Assembly (NCBI GenBank): GCA_015488755.1
Contig: WFNB01000023.1
Span: forward strand, 17,925-81,924
Reading direction: 5' to 3'
DNA from: Gammaproteobacteria bacterium
GTDB taxonomy: Bacteria; Pseudomonadota; Gammaproteobacteria; GRL18
DNA length: 64,000 nt
Made by a program: the position numbers and the translations under genes. Shown in pieces: positions 9,238 through 17,699 of the stretch. Positions within the stretch are counted from its first letter, which is position 1, and every line of letters starts with the position of its first letter. Under the pieces are notes generated by a model. That model did no database searches, was not told the origin of the DNA, and saw nothing but the letters and a program-made list of their open reading frames with translations.

Positions 9238-10479
9238 ATGAAATATAAAACACTCTATCGCGTTATTGCACTGAGTGTGTGTGCCTTATCCACCACACAG
9301 AGCTTTGCTCGTATTAAACTTATTACGCTGCCCGTACGAGAGCATGTGGAAATTCAGCTGGAAAATAAAAACACCACAATTATTGAAGAAGAACGCATTG
9401 TCCCTCTAAAAAAGGGCAATAATGATATTGATTTTTCTTGGCATAATACCTCAATTCGCCCAGAGACCATTGTCTTTCGAGTGATTGATGGGAGTAGCGA
9501 TGTTCATGATAATACACCTAATAATGCTAAACAAAATGCCAAACAAAGTGACATTATAAAAACCAATGTAATTTCTGTCAGTTATCCTCCTAATGAATCC
9601 GCTCTTACTTGGAATGTCTATGCGGATAAAAATGGTACTGCCCGAGTGCGCATTACTTATGCCATCAATAAATTAGATAGAAAATATCATTATATTGCTC
9701 GTACTAATTCAGATGAAACAAACATGCAATTAATGCAGTATATCAAGGTTAATAACCAATCAGGTGAATCCTATCTGAATGCTCAAATGAGTACGGGAAT
9801 GGATCATACAATTGCTTTGCCTATGGGACTGGATGAATCTCAGGAATTTTTAAACCAGAGCTATGACCAGATACCTATCGAAAAAACCTATACGGTGAAT
9901 GCCTCGGAATTAGGCTATCGAAATCGTTCACAAGATAAGCTAAATGTGTATATGCATTACCATATTGTTAATGATAAGCAACATAATTTAGGTAAACAGT
10001 CCTTTGCTCCGGGTAAATTTCGTATCTATCAGCAGGATAAAAAAGGCTCTTCAGTCTTTATTGGTGAGGATTGGGGACAGTATACTGCCAAGGAAGATGA
10101 GGCGAAGCTCTTTATTGGTGAAGCCAGAGATATTGTGGTCAAGCGGATCATTAAGCGGCAGAAACGACAACGAATTAATGGTAATCTTTATAATTGGAAT
10201 GTACTGCTTAGCTATGAAATTGAGAATTTTAAAGATAAGCCTGTGAACTTAATTATTGAAGAAGATTTAAGAGCATTGCGAGGTGAAGTGTTTGCATCAA
10301 GAAATAATCTCATTGAATGGGAAATAGGTAAGGAGACCTCATTCTCTGGCCAACCACTAAAAAAATATACCACGGGTGAGCGTGTTGCCTACCAAATTTC
10401 TTTACCTGCTCGTCAAGAAGAGGCTAAGCAGATGACGCTAGAAAAGAAATTACATATTAACTTTAAAAATGAATGGTGA
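9238..10479 (+). CDS. Secreted DUF4139-like protein (first of tandem pair)
   Basis: The start is taken at 9238 because AGGAG lies just upstream and the sequence then opens with a clean signal peptide (MKYKTLYRVIALSVCALSTT, cleavage after SFA). An upstream ATG at 9217 lacks both. The mature part begins IKLITLPVREHVEIQLEN and resembles the N-terminal domain of DUF4139/MuiA-like beta-rich proteins, with a VPLKKGNNDIDFSWHNTSI segment. No catalytic motif is visible. It is a paralogue of the next gene: both share the LPxRExVxxxxxN opening, the KKGxNxxxFSWxNTxIxPxxxxF segment and a C-terminal RxLxGExxxSR-like region. Predicted location is periplasm or outer surface. The genes overlap by 7 bases. Confidence 0.75.
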   Translation: MKYKTLYRVIALSVCALSTTQSFARIKLITLPVREHVEIQLENKNTTIIEEERIVPLKKGNNDIDFSWHNTSIRPETIVFRVIDGSSDVHDNTPNNAKQNAKQSDIIKTNVISVSYPPNESALTWNVYADKNGTARVRITYAINKLDRKYHYIARTNSDETNMQLMQYIKVNNQSGESYLNAQMSTGMDHTIALPMGLDESQEFLNQSYDQIPIEKTYTVNASELGYRNRSQDKLNVYMHYHIVNDKQHNLGKQSFAPGKFRIYQQDKKGSSVFIGEDWGQYTAKEDEAKLFIGEARDIVVKRIIKRQKRQRINGNLYNWNVLLSYEIENFKDKPVNLIIEEDLRALRGEVFASRNNLIEWEIGKETSFSGQPLKKYTTGERVAYQISLPARQEEAKQMTLEKKLHINFKNEW

Positions 10480-11945
10480 AAAAAATGCTAACAAATTCAC
10501 TTAAAAAATTAATACCTCAATGCGCCCTTATTGTTATATTGGCTAGTCTTACTTGTGTCGTTATGGCAAAAAATATTGATCTGTCTACGTTGCCTGCAAG
10601 AGAGAGTGTGCAATTGACCATTTATAATTCTCAAGACTTAACCTTGGTACGTGAAACTCGTCAGATCAGTATTAAAAAAGGGCAAAATCGCTTACAGTTT
10701 AGCTGGGTTAATACCAAAATTGATCCGACTTCTGTACAGATTGAATTTTTATCGCATCCTACAGCTATGAATGTGAGCAATACGACCTTTCCTCATGATA
10801 AACCACAAATGCTGTATTGGCACATTAATAGCTCGATTGATGCCTTGGCAACGGTTGAAATTAGCTATTTCACCTCGGGTATTAGCTGGAAAGCAGACTA
10901 TTCAGGGATTATGGATCAAACAGAAAAAACCTTATCTATGGATAGTTTTATCACAGTGACTAATCATTCTGGTGAAGATTATGACCACGCTCAGGTACGT
11001 TTGGTTATTGGTAAAATTAATTTAGTGGAACAGGTCAATGATCTGCTCGGGCAGGCCAAAGATAAATCCAGAAGGATAAGAGAACGTAAAAAAGCCATGC
11101 GTCCTAAAGTTGCTCGTATGCTAATGACTAAATCAGCAGGTACTTATGCCATAGAAAATGATGCTGTGGTGATGGCTGATGTAATTATGGCAGAAAAAGA
11201 AGTCACTAAAGAAAGCCTGAGTGAATATTATATTTTTTCTATTGAGGGTACAGAAAGCATCCCAAATCAATGGTCCAAGCGTTTACGTAGTGGCTTTGCC
11301 AAAGATATTCCTATTGATACCATTTATCGCTATCGCCCAAGAGAATATGGCGATATACTGGCCAGAGTCTTACTATTTAAAAATGATAAAGAATCGTCCT
11401 TAGGCGAGGCACCTTTGCCTAAGGGAAGGATTCAACTCTATCAGAAAACCAAGCAGGGAAGCCTGAGTTATATTGCTGATTTAGAATTAAAATACACCTC
11501 AATTGGCGACAAAGTAGAGTTGAATACAGGGAAAAATCCAGAAATCTTTTTTGAATTACAAAATTTAAAAAACTGGCGGGATAATATCTGGATGCGTTAT
11601 CGTAATGGTAATTATTATCGCAGAATAGGGGATGCTCATATAAAAATCGATCATAATAGTACAGTTGCGGGATGGAATGAGCATAGCCTTTTTGTACAGC
11701 GAATACGCAATTTTACTGATCAACCTATAGCTGTTGAAATCCGTAGAATTCTCTCTGGGGATGCCGTGCTTAGAAGTCAGTTAGACATTAAAAAACATGA
11801 CTTTCAAAGTGTTGATATTCAGACAAACCTAGCGGTAGGAGAGCAACAAGAGTTATTATACGAGACCTTGGTTAAACAAGGGCGTAATGCAAAGCAGAGT
11901 CAGATTGTTTTAGAAAATAGAAAGATTTCTTATCCTGTTTGGTAA
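10473..11945 (+). CDS. Secreted DUF4139-like protein (second of tandem pair)
   Basis: A 490-aa paralogue of the preceding gene, overlapping its stop by 7 bases. It has an N-terminal signal (KKLIPQCALIVILASLTCVV then MA) and a mature start NIDLSTLPARESVQLTIYN. The next block, ISIKKGQNRLQFSWVNTKI, mirrors the first gene. The segment TVEISYFTSGISWKADYSG is the typical DUF4139 GxxWxxxY strand pair. A Lys/Arg-rich stretch near residues 190-215 (RRIRERKKAMRPK) is probably a linker. ATG at 10473 or 10485 could start translation. The function is unknown; a co-secreted pair of beta-rich proteins suggests a complex. Confidence 0.75.
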   Translation: MVKKMLTNSLKKLIPQCALIVILASLTCVVMAKNIDLSTLPARESVQLTIYNSQDLTLVRETRQISIKKGQNRLQFSWVNTKIDPTSVQIEFLSHPTAMNVSNTTFPHDKPQMLYWHINSSIDALATVEISYFTSGISWKADYSGIMDQTEKTLSMDSFITVTNHSGEDYDHAQVRLVIGKINLVEQVNDLLGQAKDKSRRIRERKKAMRPKVARMLMTKSAGTYAIENDAVVMADVIMAEKEVTKESLSEYYIFSIEGTESIPNQWSKRLRSGFAKDIPIDTIYRYRPREYGDILARVLLFKNDKESSLGEAPLPKGRIQLYQKTKQGSLSYIADLELKYTSIGDKVELNTGKNPEIFFELQNLKNWRDNIWMRYRNGNYYRRIGDAHIKIDHNSTVAGWNEHSLFVQRIRNFTDQPIAVEIRRILSGDAVLRSQLDIKKHDFQSVDIQTNLAVGEQQELLYETLVKQGRNAKQSQIVLENRKISYPVW

Positions 11946-12021
11946 ATGACTTAGCTTAGTGATAGTATTTCAGGGAAATTTTGTAATGAAATTTTCCTGA
12001 AAATAGAATATATCTTGTAAT

Positions 12022-12173
12022 CATAGGTAGGTACTTAAGAACTTTTGAGCTAGGATAACTCTGTGTTTACTACAGAAGACGCCTTGAATCCATCCATGGA
12101 GGCTTTATTGGCACATCCATGTGGCAAAAACTTCCTCCGCAAACACAGAGTTATCCTTAAGTACCTACATTTG
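12022..12173 (-). mobile_element. 152-bp MITE-like element, copy 1, with 10-bp target duplication
   Basis: The ends are inverted: catagGTAGGTACTTAAG at 12022-12039 and CTTAAGTACCTACatttg at 12156-12173. A second inverted pair, GGATAACTCTGTGTTT / AAACACAGAGTTATCC, lies inside, offset on the left by about 13 extra bases. The element is flanked by a perfect 10-bp direct repeat ATCTTGTAAT (12012-12021 and 12174-12183), as expected of a target-site duplication. On the minus strand the core has a hairpin with loop ATGGAT (12108-12127) followed by a CCATGGATGG motif. There is no ORF. It is near-identical in its core to 20000-20151, in opposite orientation. It inserted immediately upstream of the ribosome-binding site of the DUF4197 gene. 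Confidence 0.85.
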
Positions 12174-12195
12174 ATCTTGTAATAGAGGAAAAAAA

Positions 12196-12978
12196 GTGAA
12201 AAAACAATTAATCGTAGTGTCTGTTGTTATCGGTCTGGGGCTGTCATTTAATAATGCATACTCTGGTTGGCAAGACTATCTTAAAACGGCTGATAGCGCT
12301 ATAAAATCAGCCACAGGTCAGGATGGTGCATCCGTGGCCACATCGGCTTTATCTAATGATAAAATTGCCAGTGGCTTAAAAGAAGCACTAGGTGTTGGTG
12401 TCAAAAAAGCCATTGCAATGCTCGGCTCAGAAAACGGCTTTTTAAATGATCAAAGTGTTAAAATTTTATTGCCAGAGAGTATGCAAAAAGTTGAGCAAGT
12501 CTTACGTTCTGTAGGACAAGAAAAAATGGCTGATGAATTTATTACCAGTATGAATCGGGCAGCAGAAAAAGCCGTTCCTAAAGTGACCGATGTGTTTGTG
12601 GATCAGATTTCTAATATGTCATTAGATGATGCCAAGGGAATTTTATCGGGTGGTGACACGGCAGCAACGGATTATTTTAAAAAGCATACCTCAGCTCAGT
12701 TAAGAGAATTAATGACCCCTTATATTAATGATGCAATGGATCAGGCTCAGGTGACTCAATACTACAAAACCATGACCGCACAGGTGAAAAAATACGATAG
12801 CTTTGGCTTGATGAATAGCTATCTTGGTAGCGCCTCGGATATTGATAAATACGTCACCGACAAAACAATGGATGGCCTATTTAGTAAAATTGCCGCACAA
12901 GAAGCATTGATCCGACAAAATCCAGCTGCACGCTCCACAGAACTATTAAAAGATGTCTTTGGCTCATTAGGCAAATAA
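12196..12978 (+). CDS. DUF4197 family secreted protein
   Basis: 260 aa starting at GTG, with AGAGGA just upstream. A signal peptide is visible (KKQLIVVSVVIGLGLSF, cleavage near NNAYS). The mature sequence matches DUF4197: GWQDYLKTADSAIKS, then ASGLKEALGVGVKKAIAMLG, LPESMQKVEQVLRSVGQ, MNRAAEKAVPKV and a C-terminal GLFSKIAAQEALIRQNP. The fold is helical and the function of the family is not known. The gene is cut off from any more distant promoter by the MITE, whose target duplication ends one base before the ribosome-binding site, so the element may now supply or block its promoter. Confidence 0.9.
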   Translation: MKKQLIVVSVVIGLGLSFNNAYSGWQDYLKTADSAIKSATGQDGASVATSALSNDKIASGLKEALGVGVKKAIAMLGSENGFLNDQSVKILLPESMQKVEQVLRSVGQEKMADEFITSMNRAAEKAVPKVTDVFVDQISNMSLDDAKGILSGGDTAATDYFKKHTSAQLRELMTPYINDAMDQAQVTQYYKTMTAQVKKYDSFGLMNSYLGSASDIDKYVTDKTMDGLFSKIAAQEALIRQNPAARSTELLKDVFGSLGK

Positions 12979-13023
12979 TTTTGGAACCTAGCCATAATAT
13001 AATGTGCCTATAATAACCTACTG

Positions 13024-13839
13024 ATGCCATCATTAATTGATAGTCATTGCCATTTTGATTTTTCAGTCTTTGATGGCCAGCGTGCTACTATTTTAAGTCG
13101 ATGTAAGGCATATCAAATTCAGGCAATTATTGTCCCAGGTGTTTGTGCAAGTGGCTGGCAAACACTGCTGTCTATTTGCCATGATGAGCCTGTCTTATAC
13201 CCTGCCTTGGGTTTGCACCCATGTTTTACTCATAAGCATCATATTGACGATCTTAAGCAATTAGTAAGATTATGTGAGCAGCAAGGTGTGTGTGCGATAG
13301 GTGAGATTGGCTTGGATTATTTTATAAAACATACTGATAGAAGCATGCAACATGATTATTTTGCCGAACAATTAGATATTGCTCAACAGTATCAGCTTCC
13401 GGTGTTAATTCATGCTCGAAAATCTCACCATGATATTGTGCAACAATTAAAACAACGGCCCTCACTAAAGGGTGTTATTCATGCCTATAGTGGCAGTTAT
13501 GAACAGGCAAAAGAGTATTTAAAAATGGGCTTTAAACTAGGCTTTGGTGGGGCATATACCTATCCCAAAGCAACAAGGTTACGCTCTTTGCTGACTAAAT
13601 TGCCGATTGAGGCTTGGGTATTAGAGACCGATGCACCTGATATGAGCCCCATTGGACATCAAGGGGAAACCAATACCCCTCTTTATCTTACTGAAATAGC
13701 TCAAGCATTTGCTTGTTTATTGGCTTATTTACCCGAGTCGCAACGAGATTTTACACAGATAATGACTCAAATAGAAAAAAATACCCTAGCCATTTTTCCC
13801 TTTCTTAAACTCAATAATAGTAAGCAAAGCAATGTATGA
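13024..13839 (+). CDS. TatD family metal-dependent hydrolase (YjjV-like)
   Basis: A 271-aa TIM-barrel amidohydrolase of the TatD DNase family. Metal ligands are in place: DSHCHFD near the N-terminus, the glutamate in GEIGLDY, histidines in LIHARKSH and VIHAYSGS, and the aspartate in ETDAPDMSP. The spacing and the KLGFGGAYTYPKA segment point to the YjjV/TatD group rather than other amidohydrolases. Family members are 3'-5' exonucleases or deoxyribonucleases acting in DNA repair or turnover; the substrate here is inferred. Its stop lies inside the start of the next gene (8-base overlap). Confidence 0.9.
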   Translation: MPSLIDSHCHFDFSVFDGQRATILSRCKAYQIQAIIVPGVCASGWQTLLSICHDEPVLYPALGLHPCFTHKHHIDDLKQLVRLCEQQGVCAIGEIGLDYFIKHTDRSMQHDYFAEQLDIAQQYQLPVLIHARKSHHDIVQQLKQRPSLKGVIHAYSGSYEQAKEYLKMGFKLGFGGAYTYPKATRLRSLLTKLPIEAWVLETDAPDMSPIGHQGETNTPLYLTEIAQAFACLLAYLPESQRDFTQIMTQIEKNTLAIFPFLKLNNSKQSNV

Positions 13840-14698
13840 AAAAAAACACACCATACTAAAACAAGCTGTTTTTTGTGCGGTACTCTTTATCTTTTATACC
13901 CCATTTACGTATGCAAAGTTGCTCTTAATAGAGACGCAACAAAAATCTTATCCTATCGAAAATAAGCATATTAATGAGTCTAGTGGCTTGGCTTGCTCAA
14001 CACGAGATAAACATCTCTTGTGGACACATAATGATAGTGGTCATATGCCCATTATTTATGCCATGAGCAACAAAGCAAAAACCTTAGGAACTTTTTATCT
14101 GGATGGGGTCGAAAGTTATGATTGGGAAGATATGGACGCCTTTATCTGGCAAGGCAAGCATTATTTATTGATTGCCGATACGGGTGATAATTATCAAATG
14201 CGCTTTAATTATCAGCTTATTCTTATTAAAGAACCTAAGCTAAAAAAACAAGGTAGTAGTCTTTCTCCTCAGCAGATACTAACCTATCAGTTTGCAGATA
14301 ATAAGTCCTATGATGTGGAATCGGTCGCCGTGGATGTCAAACGTAATAAAATCTTATTACTGACTAAACGCACCCAACATGCCTATTTGTTTGAAGTGCC
14401 ACTTTTACCAACTGATCCAGATAAGACACAAACAGCGGTGAAAGTTGCAGAGTTTAAAGATATAGTCCATCCAAGTGCTATGGATATTTCCGCCGATGGT
14501 TTACTCCTATCCATTAATACCTATCGGCGGATCCACCGTTTTTATCGACGTTCGCTGACTGATACATGGCATTATCGTAATTCGTTAACATATAAAAAAC
14601 TATTCCAGCCTGAGGCTATGTGCCTTAGAAAAGATGGAAAATATTACTATGTCAGCTCAGAAAAAAAATCTTTTTTACTAAAAATTAAAGAAAAATAA
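13832..14698 (+). CDS. Secreted propeller-like protein, function unknown
   Basis: 288 aa. The start overlaps tatD by 8 bases, so the pair is probably co-translated. A hydrophobic signal segment (FCAVLFIFYTPFTYA) is followed by beta-strand repeats typical of a propeller: NESSGLACSTRDKHLLWTHN, DSGHMPIIYAM, YDWEDMDAF, YLLIADTGDNYQMR and SYDVESVAVD. The order of these strands recalls SdiA-regulated and phytase-like/esterase-like propellers. No catalytic site can be assigned. Predicted location is periplasm. Confidence 0.7.
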   Translation: MYEKKHTILKQAVFCAVLFIFYTPFTYAKLLLIETQQKSYPIENKHINESSGLACSTRDKHLLWTHNDSGHMPIIYAMSNKAKTLGTFYLDGVESYDWEDMDAFIWQGKHYLLIADTGDNYQMRFNYQLILIKEPKLKKQGSSLSPQQILTYQFADNKSYDVESVAVDVKRNKILLLTKRTQHAYLFEVPLLPTDPDKTQTAVKVAEFKDIVHPSAMDISADGLLLSINTYRRIHRFYRRSLTDTWHYRNSLTYKKLFQPEAMCLRKDGKYYYVSSEKKSFLLKIKEK

Positions 14699-14873
14699 TA
14701 GTTGAAATAGGGTGATTAGACATGCTCACAGCTAAAAAAAATAAGCCTTTTTCCTCAACTAGGATTATTTCTCGGTTTTTTTAAAATTTACTGCTATGAT
14801 TAGCATTGAGCTTATAAAAATTTACAGTTTCTTAATTATTCCGTAGTTTCTTATTACCAATAGAGTATTATTT

Positions 14874-15173
14874 ATGGCCGTTAATTATGATGAAAAGCGT
14901 TCTTTCTACCGCATGTCAGTAGATTGTCATATTGAATTTTCAGAGGAAGGAAGCTCCGATAGCTACAAAGGTGACGGTAAAGATCTCAGTGCTGATGGCG
15001 TTAGGTTTATTACTGATCATGAGTTAAAAGAAGGACAACAACTGAATGTTATTGTCCACCCCGTGATTAAAACTGTCGTACCTCTTAGTGCCAAAGCAAA
15101 GGTGATACGAGTCGTAAAGGATGAAGATAGTGGCCAATATATTGTTGGTGTATCATTAGAAGAAGTTATTTAA
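14874..15173 (+). CDS. PilZ domain protein, putative c-di-GMP receptor
   Basis: A 99-aa single-domain PilZ protein. Both ligand motifs are present: RSFYR (RxxxR, residues 9-13) and DLSADG (DxSxxG, residues about 38-43), the pattern that binds cyclic di-GMP in characterised PilZ domains. The rest is beta-barrel sequence (KEGQQLNVIVHPV, VPLSAKAKVIRVV). There is no partner domain, so it probably acts by protein-protein contact. It stands alone between a secreted protein and a repeat element. Target process (motility, attachment or polysaccharide) cannot be told from context. Confidence 0.9.
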   Translation: MAVNYDEKRSFYRMSVDCHIEFSEEGSSDSYKGDGKDLSADGVRFITDHELKEGQQLNVIVHPVIKTVVPLSAKAKVIRVVKDEDSGQYIVGVSLEEVI

Positions 15174-15213
15174 CCTGAACTTTGGATAAGATGATCTTGA
15201 AAATAACTTCAGA

Positions 15214-15354
15214 GTGTTGGTTAGCCTGTATTTGTGGAAGAAGTCTCTTTGGCATGGATGCCAAAGTGAAGCCTGCAAGGATGTATTCACGCCCGAAGGA
15301 AGTACTCTTGGGGGGGGGCGGCGACTTCTATAACAAATGCAGGCTAATCAATAC
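15214..15354 (+). repeat. 141-bp inverted-repeat element sharing the MITE core
   Basis: The ends are imperfect inverted repeats of 22 bases with 3 mismatches: GTGTTGGTTAGCCTGTATTTGT at both sides in opposite sense (15214-15235 and 15333-15354). They differ from the ends of the two 152-bp elements. Inside, AGAAGTC/GACTTCT pair, then comes a perfect hairpin TTTGGC-ATGGAT-GCCAAA (15248-15265) and a GCAAGGATGT motif (15275-15284). The core order (hairpin with hexaloop ATGGAT, AAGCCTxCAAGGATGxATT, ACG) matches copies 1 and 2. A run of nine G (15310-15318) is present. No clear target duplication was found. It lies between convergent genes. Confidence 0.7.
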
Positions 15355-15430
15355 GTTACTTATTCAGTTATCCAGAACTCAGGTTATTTAGCACTTCTCT
15401 TGAATAACAAAAAATTGGCTGTGAGCACTG

Positions 15431-15868
15431 CTAAATATAGAGATCAATATTTCCTTGTTGCTGAGTGCCCATTGTATTGGCCGGTTCATTATTCAGATAG
15501 CGTTGTACGACTAAAGAACTTCCAGCAAGTCCTTGCTGACTGCGGCGATTGCCATAAGGAAAGTTATTATCTGCCTTGCTTGGATCGGGCTGGGTGTTTG
15601 CGGACTGAACATTTGCTAATAGCGACTTGTTCGAATACAACACCTCTGGTACAGTGCCCATTTGTGTCGATAGCGTGTTGTTACTGCTACCTTGTTGGAA
15701 GCTAGGAAGTGTAAAGTCAGGTGTTTGCTCTTTTGTTGGTTGCTTTTTATCTTCAACTAGCTGTCCTTCAATAATAACAGGCTTGGCAGGCGAACGACTA
15801 TTCTGCTGAGGCTGAGCAGGAATAGAAGGGGCAACAACTGGTGATAAAAAGGGATCAGGAATTTGCAT
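15431..15868 (-). CDS. Conserved Pro/Gln-rich small protein
   Basis: 145 aa. The N-terminal two thirds are low-complexity and rich in Pro, Gln and Ser (PSIPAQPQQNSRSPAKP). The end, VVQRYLNNEPANTMGTQQQG then NIDLYI, fits a short C-terminal signature I know from uncharacterised gammaproteobacterial proteins, in which a Tyr-containing helix is followed by a terminal G(I/V)D-x-(Y/F)-(A/V). There is no signal peptide. Open frames on the opposite strand here are less plausible because they lack any family feature. It is divergent from pncC and convergent with the PilZ gene. Confidence 0.65.
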   Translation of the reverse strand: MQIPDPFLSPVVAPSIPAQPQQNSRSPAKPVIIEGQLVEDKKQPTKEQTPDFTLPSFQQGSSNNTLSTQMGTVPEVLYSNKSLLANVQSANTQPDPSKADNNFPYGNRRSQQGLAGSSLVVQRYLNNEPANTMGTQQQGNIDLYI

Positions 15869-15999
15869 GATAATATGTATATTAGTCGTTAAATGGATAC
15901 CTCACGCTAAATTATAGTCTTGATTTTGAATTTACACCAGCTTAGGATCAATTTTTAATGACTATCAATATAACTATTAAATAAGTTCTATAATCTCTT

Positions 16000-16500
16000 A
16001 TGATAGAAGACACTCTCAAGTTACTTAGTAAACTATGCCTTATAAATAAAGCTAAAATTGCCACAGCTGAATCCTGTACGGGTGGTTTGGTTGCCATGCT
16101 TATTACCGATCAGGCAGGTAGTTCCCAATGGTTTGATCGTGGCTTTGTCACCTATACTAATCTGGCTAAACAACAAATGCTCGGTGTAGCAGAGTCATTA
16201 TTAGTAACTCATGGTGCTGTCAGTGAACCGGTCGCACAGGCTATGGCAGAAGGAGCATTAAAACATTCACAGGCACATTATGCTTTAGCTATTACAGGCA
16301 TTGCGGGTCCAGGTGGCGGTAGTGAGACAAAGCCCGTCGGTATGGTTTGTTTTGCTTGGGCGTATTATCAAGAACAAGGCAATTTAATTGATGTATACTC
16401 AAGCAGTCAATACTTCTCTGGCAATCGCCAATCGGTACGTGAGCAATCAGCACTGTTTTCCCTGACCGGGTTGCTTAATAGACTAAAAATAAACTCGTAA
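16000..16500 (+). CDS. pncC: Nicotinamide-nucleotide amidohydrolase (CinA C-terminal type)
   Basis: A 166-aa stand-alone CinA C-terminal domain. In characterised homologues it deamidates nicotinamide mononucleotide to nicotinic acid mononucleotide for NAD recycling. Signature sequences are KIATAESCTGGLVAMLIT at residues about 18-35, with the catalytic Ser in ESCTGG, and AITGIAGPGGGSETKPVG near 105. It lies 125 bases upstream of recA, a linkage seen in many gammaproteobacteria. Confidence 0.93.
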   Translation: MIEDTLKLLSKLCLINKAKIATAESCTGGLVAMLITDQAGSSQWFDRGFVTYTNLAKQQMLGVAESLLVTHGAVSEPVAQAMAEGALKHSQAHYALAITGIAGPGGGSETKPVGMVCFAWAYYQEQGNLIDVYSSSQYFSGNRQSVREQSALFSLTGLLNRLKINS

Positions 16501-16507
16501 TTATTTC

Positions 16508-16536
16508 TTGACCCATTCTATAAGACTTCTTATAAT
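16508..16536 (+). promoter_or_regulatory. Strong sigma70 promoter for recA with overlapping palindrome
   Basis: TTGACC (16508-16513), a 17-base spacer and TATAAT (16531-16536) form a near-consensus promoter ending 89 bases before recA. A 16-base palindrome TATAAGACTTCTTATA (7-bp arms, 16519-16534) covers the spacer and most of the -10. This is where a repressor such as LexA would bind, but the sequence is not the enterobacterial CTGT-N8-ACAG box, and none is present in the gap. Confidence 0.7.
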
Positions 16537-16625
16537 TGTTGTACAAATATCAATACCTAATACACTCACTAACTTATCATCCTCATACTTAAACTGATTA
16601 AGTGTCGGGAATACAGGCGTAAACT

Positions 16626-17660
16626 ATGGATGCAAACAAGCAAAAAGCACTAGAAGCAGCAATATCTCAAATTGATCGTCAATTTGGTAAAGGCTCTGTC
16701 ATGCGAATGGGAGATTCTGGTATTACCCAAATAGACTCAATTTCAACCGGTTCTCTAGGCTTGGATGTAGCATTGGGAATAGGAGGCTTACCTAAAGGTC
16801 GTGTGGTTGAAATTTATGGTCCAGAATCTTCGGGTAAAACAACCCTGACCTTACAAGTCATTGCCGCTGCTCAAAAGGCTGGTGGTACAGCGGCTTTTGT
16901 TGATGCAGAGCATGCCTTAGATCCTGTTTATGCAGAAAAACTCGGTGTTGATGTTGAAAACTTGCTGGTTTCTCAACCGGACACAGGAGAGCAGGCCTTA
17001 GAAATTACTGATATGCTGGTTCGCTCTGGTGCTGTTGATGTCTTGGTGGTTGATTCAGTTGCTGCTCTAACGCCTAAAGCAGAAATTGATGGTGAAATGG
17101 GTGACTCACATATGGGACTGCAAGCTCGTCTTATGTCACAGGCTTTGCGTAAGTTAACCAGCATTATTAAGCGCTCAAATACCTTAGTAATTTTTATTAA
17201 TCAGCTACGCATGAAAATTGGCGTGATGTTTGGCAATCCAGAAACAACAACGGGTGGTAATGCACTCAAGTTTTATGCCTCTGTTCGTTTAGATATCCGC
17301 CGTATCGGTGCGATTAAAAAAGGCGATGAAATTCTAGGCAATGAAACCCGAGTGAAAGTGGTTAAAAATAAAGTTGCTCCACCATTTAAGCAAACTGAAT
17401 TTGATATTCTTTATGGTGAAGGGATTTCCTATGAAGGTGAACTAATTTCTCTTGGGGTAAAAGAAGGCTTAGTCGATAAAGCCGGTGCATGGTATGCCTA
17501 CAATGGTGAAAAAATAGGCCAAGGTAAAGACAAAGCTCGAAATTATCTAAAAGAAAATCCAGATATTGCTTCTGAGTTGGACGCTAAAATTAGGGCAAAA
17601 CTTTTGCCATCGAATACGGCAGAAACTGACAGTGAGATTGAAACTAGTCAAGAATCATAG
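16626..17660 (+). CDS. recA: Recombinase RecA
   Basis: 344-aa RecA, the strand-exchange filament protein and LexA co-protease. Walker A is GPESSGKTT near residue 66, and Walker B is [12 protein letters not shown]. The MAW-type signature [20 protein letters not shown] (ending in the allosteric Gln) and the DNA-binding loop regions with [20 protein letters not shown] are intact. The C-terminus is short and acidic. No recX follows; an IS200-like remnant lies downstream instead. Confidence 0.99.
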   Translation: MDANKQKALEAAISQIDRQFGKGSVMRMGDSGITQIDSISTGSLGLDVALGIGGLPKGRVVEIYGPESSGKTTLTLQVIAAAQKAGGTAAFVDAEHALDPVYAEKLGVDVENLLVSQPDTGEQALEITDMLVRSGAVDVLVVDSVAALTPKAEIDGEMGDSHMGLQARLMSQALRKLTSIIKRSNTLVIFINQLRMKIGVMFGNPETTTGGNALKFYASVRLDIRRIGAIKKGDEILGNETRVKVVKNKVAPPFKQTEFDILYGEGISYEGELISLGVKEGLVDKAGAWYAYNGEKIGQGKDKARNYLKENPDIASELDAKIRAKLLPSNTAETDSEIETSQES

Positions 17661-17699
17661 CTTGCTAATCTGTCGTAGCTCAGCCTTAATCTGAACTCT

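Noticed and set aside
12012..12183. Bidirectional terminator as the explanation of the large inverted repeat
   Set aside because: The perfect 10-bp flanking duplications and the second copy with a different duplication show insertion of a mobile element.
15203..15365. Target-site duplication around the third element
   Set aside because: Only a loose ACTT...CAG similarity is seen on the two sides; not convincing.
15182..15705. Two plus-strand open frames of 69 and 122 codons
   Set aside because: They run across the inverted-repeat element and oppose the more plausible minus-strand gene; no family feature or start signal.
16501..16625. Canonical LexA box before recA
   Set aside because: No CTGT-N8-ACAG or close variant can be read; only the non-canonical palindrome is present.
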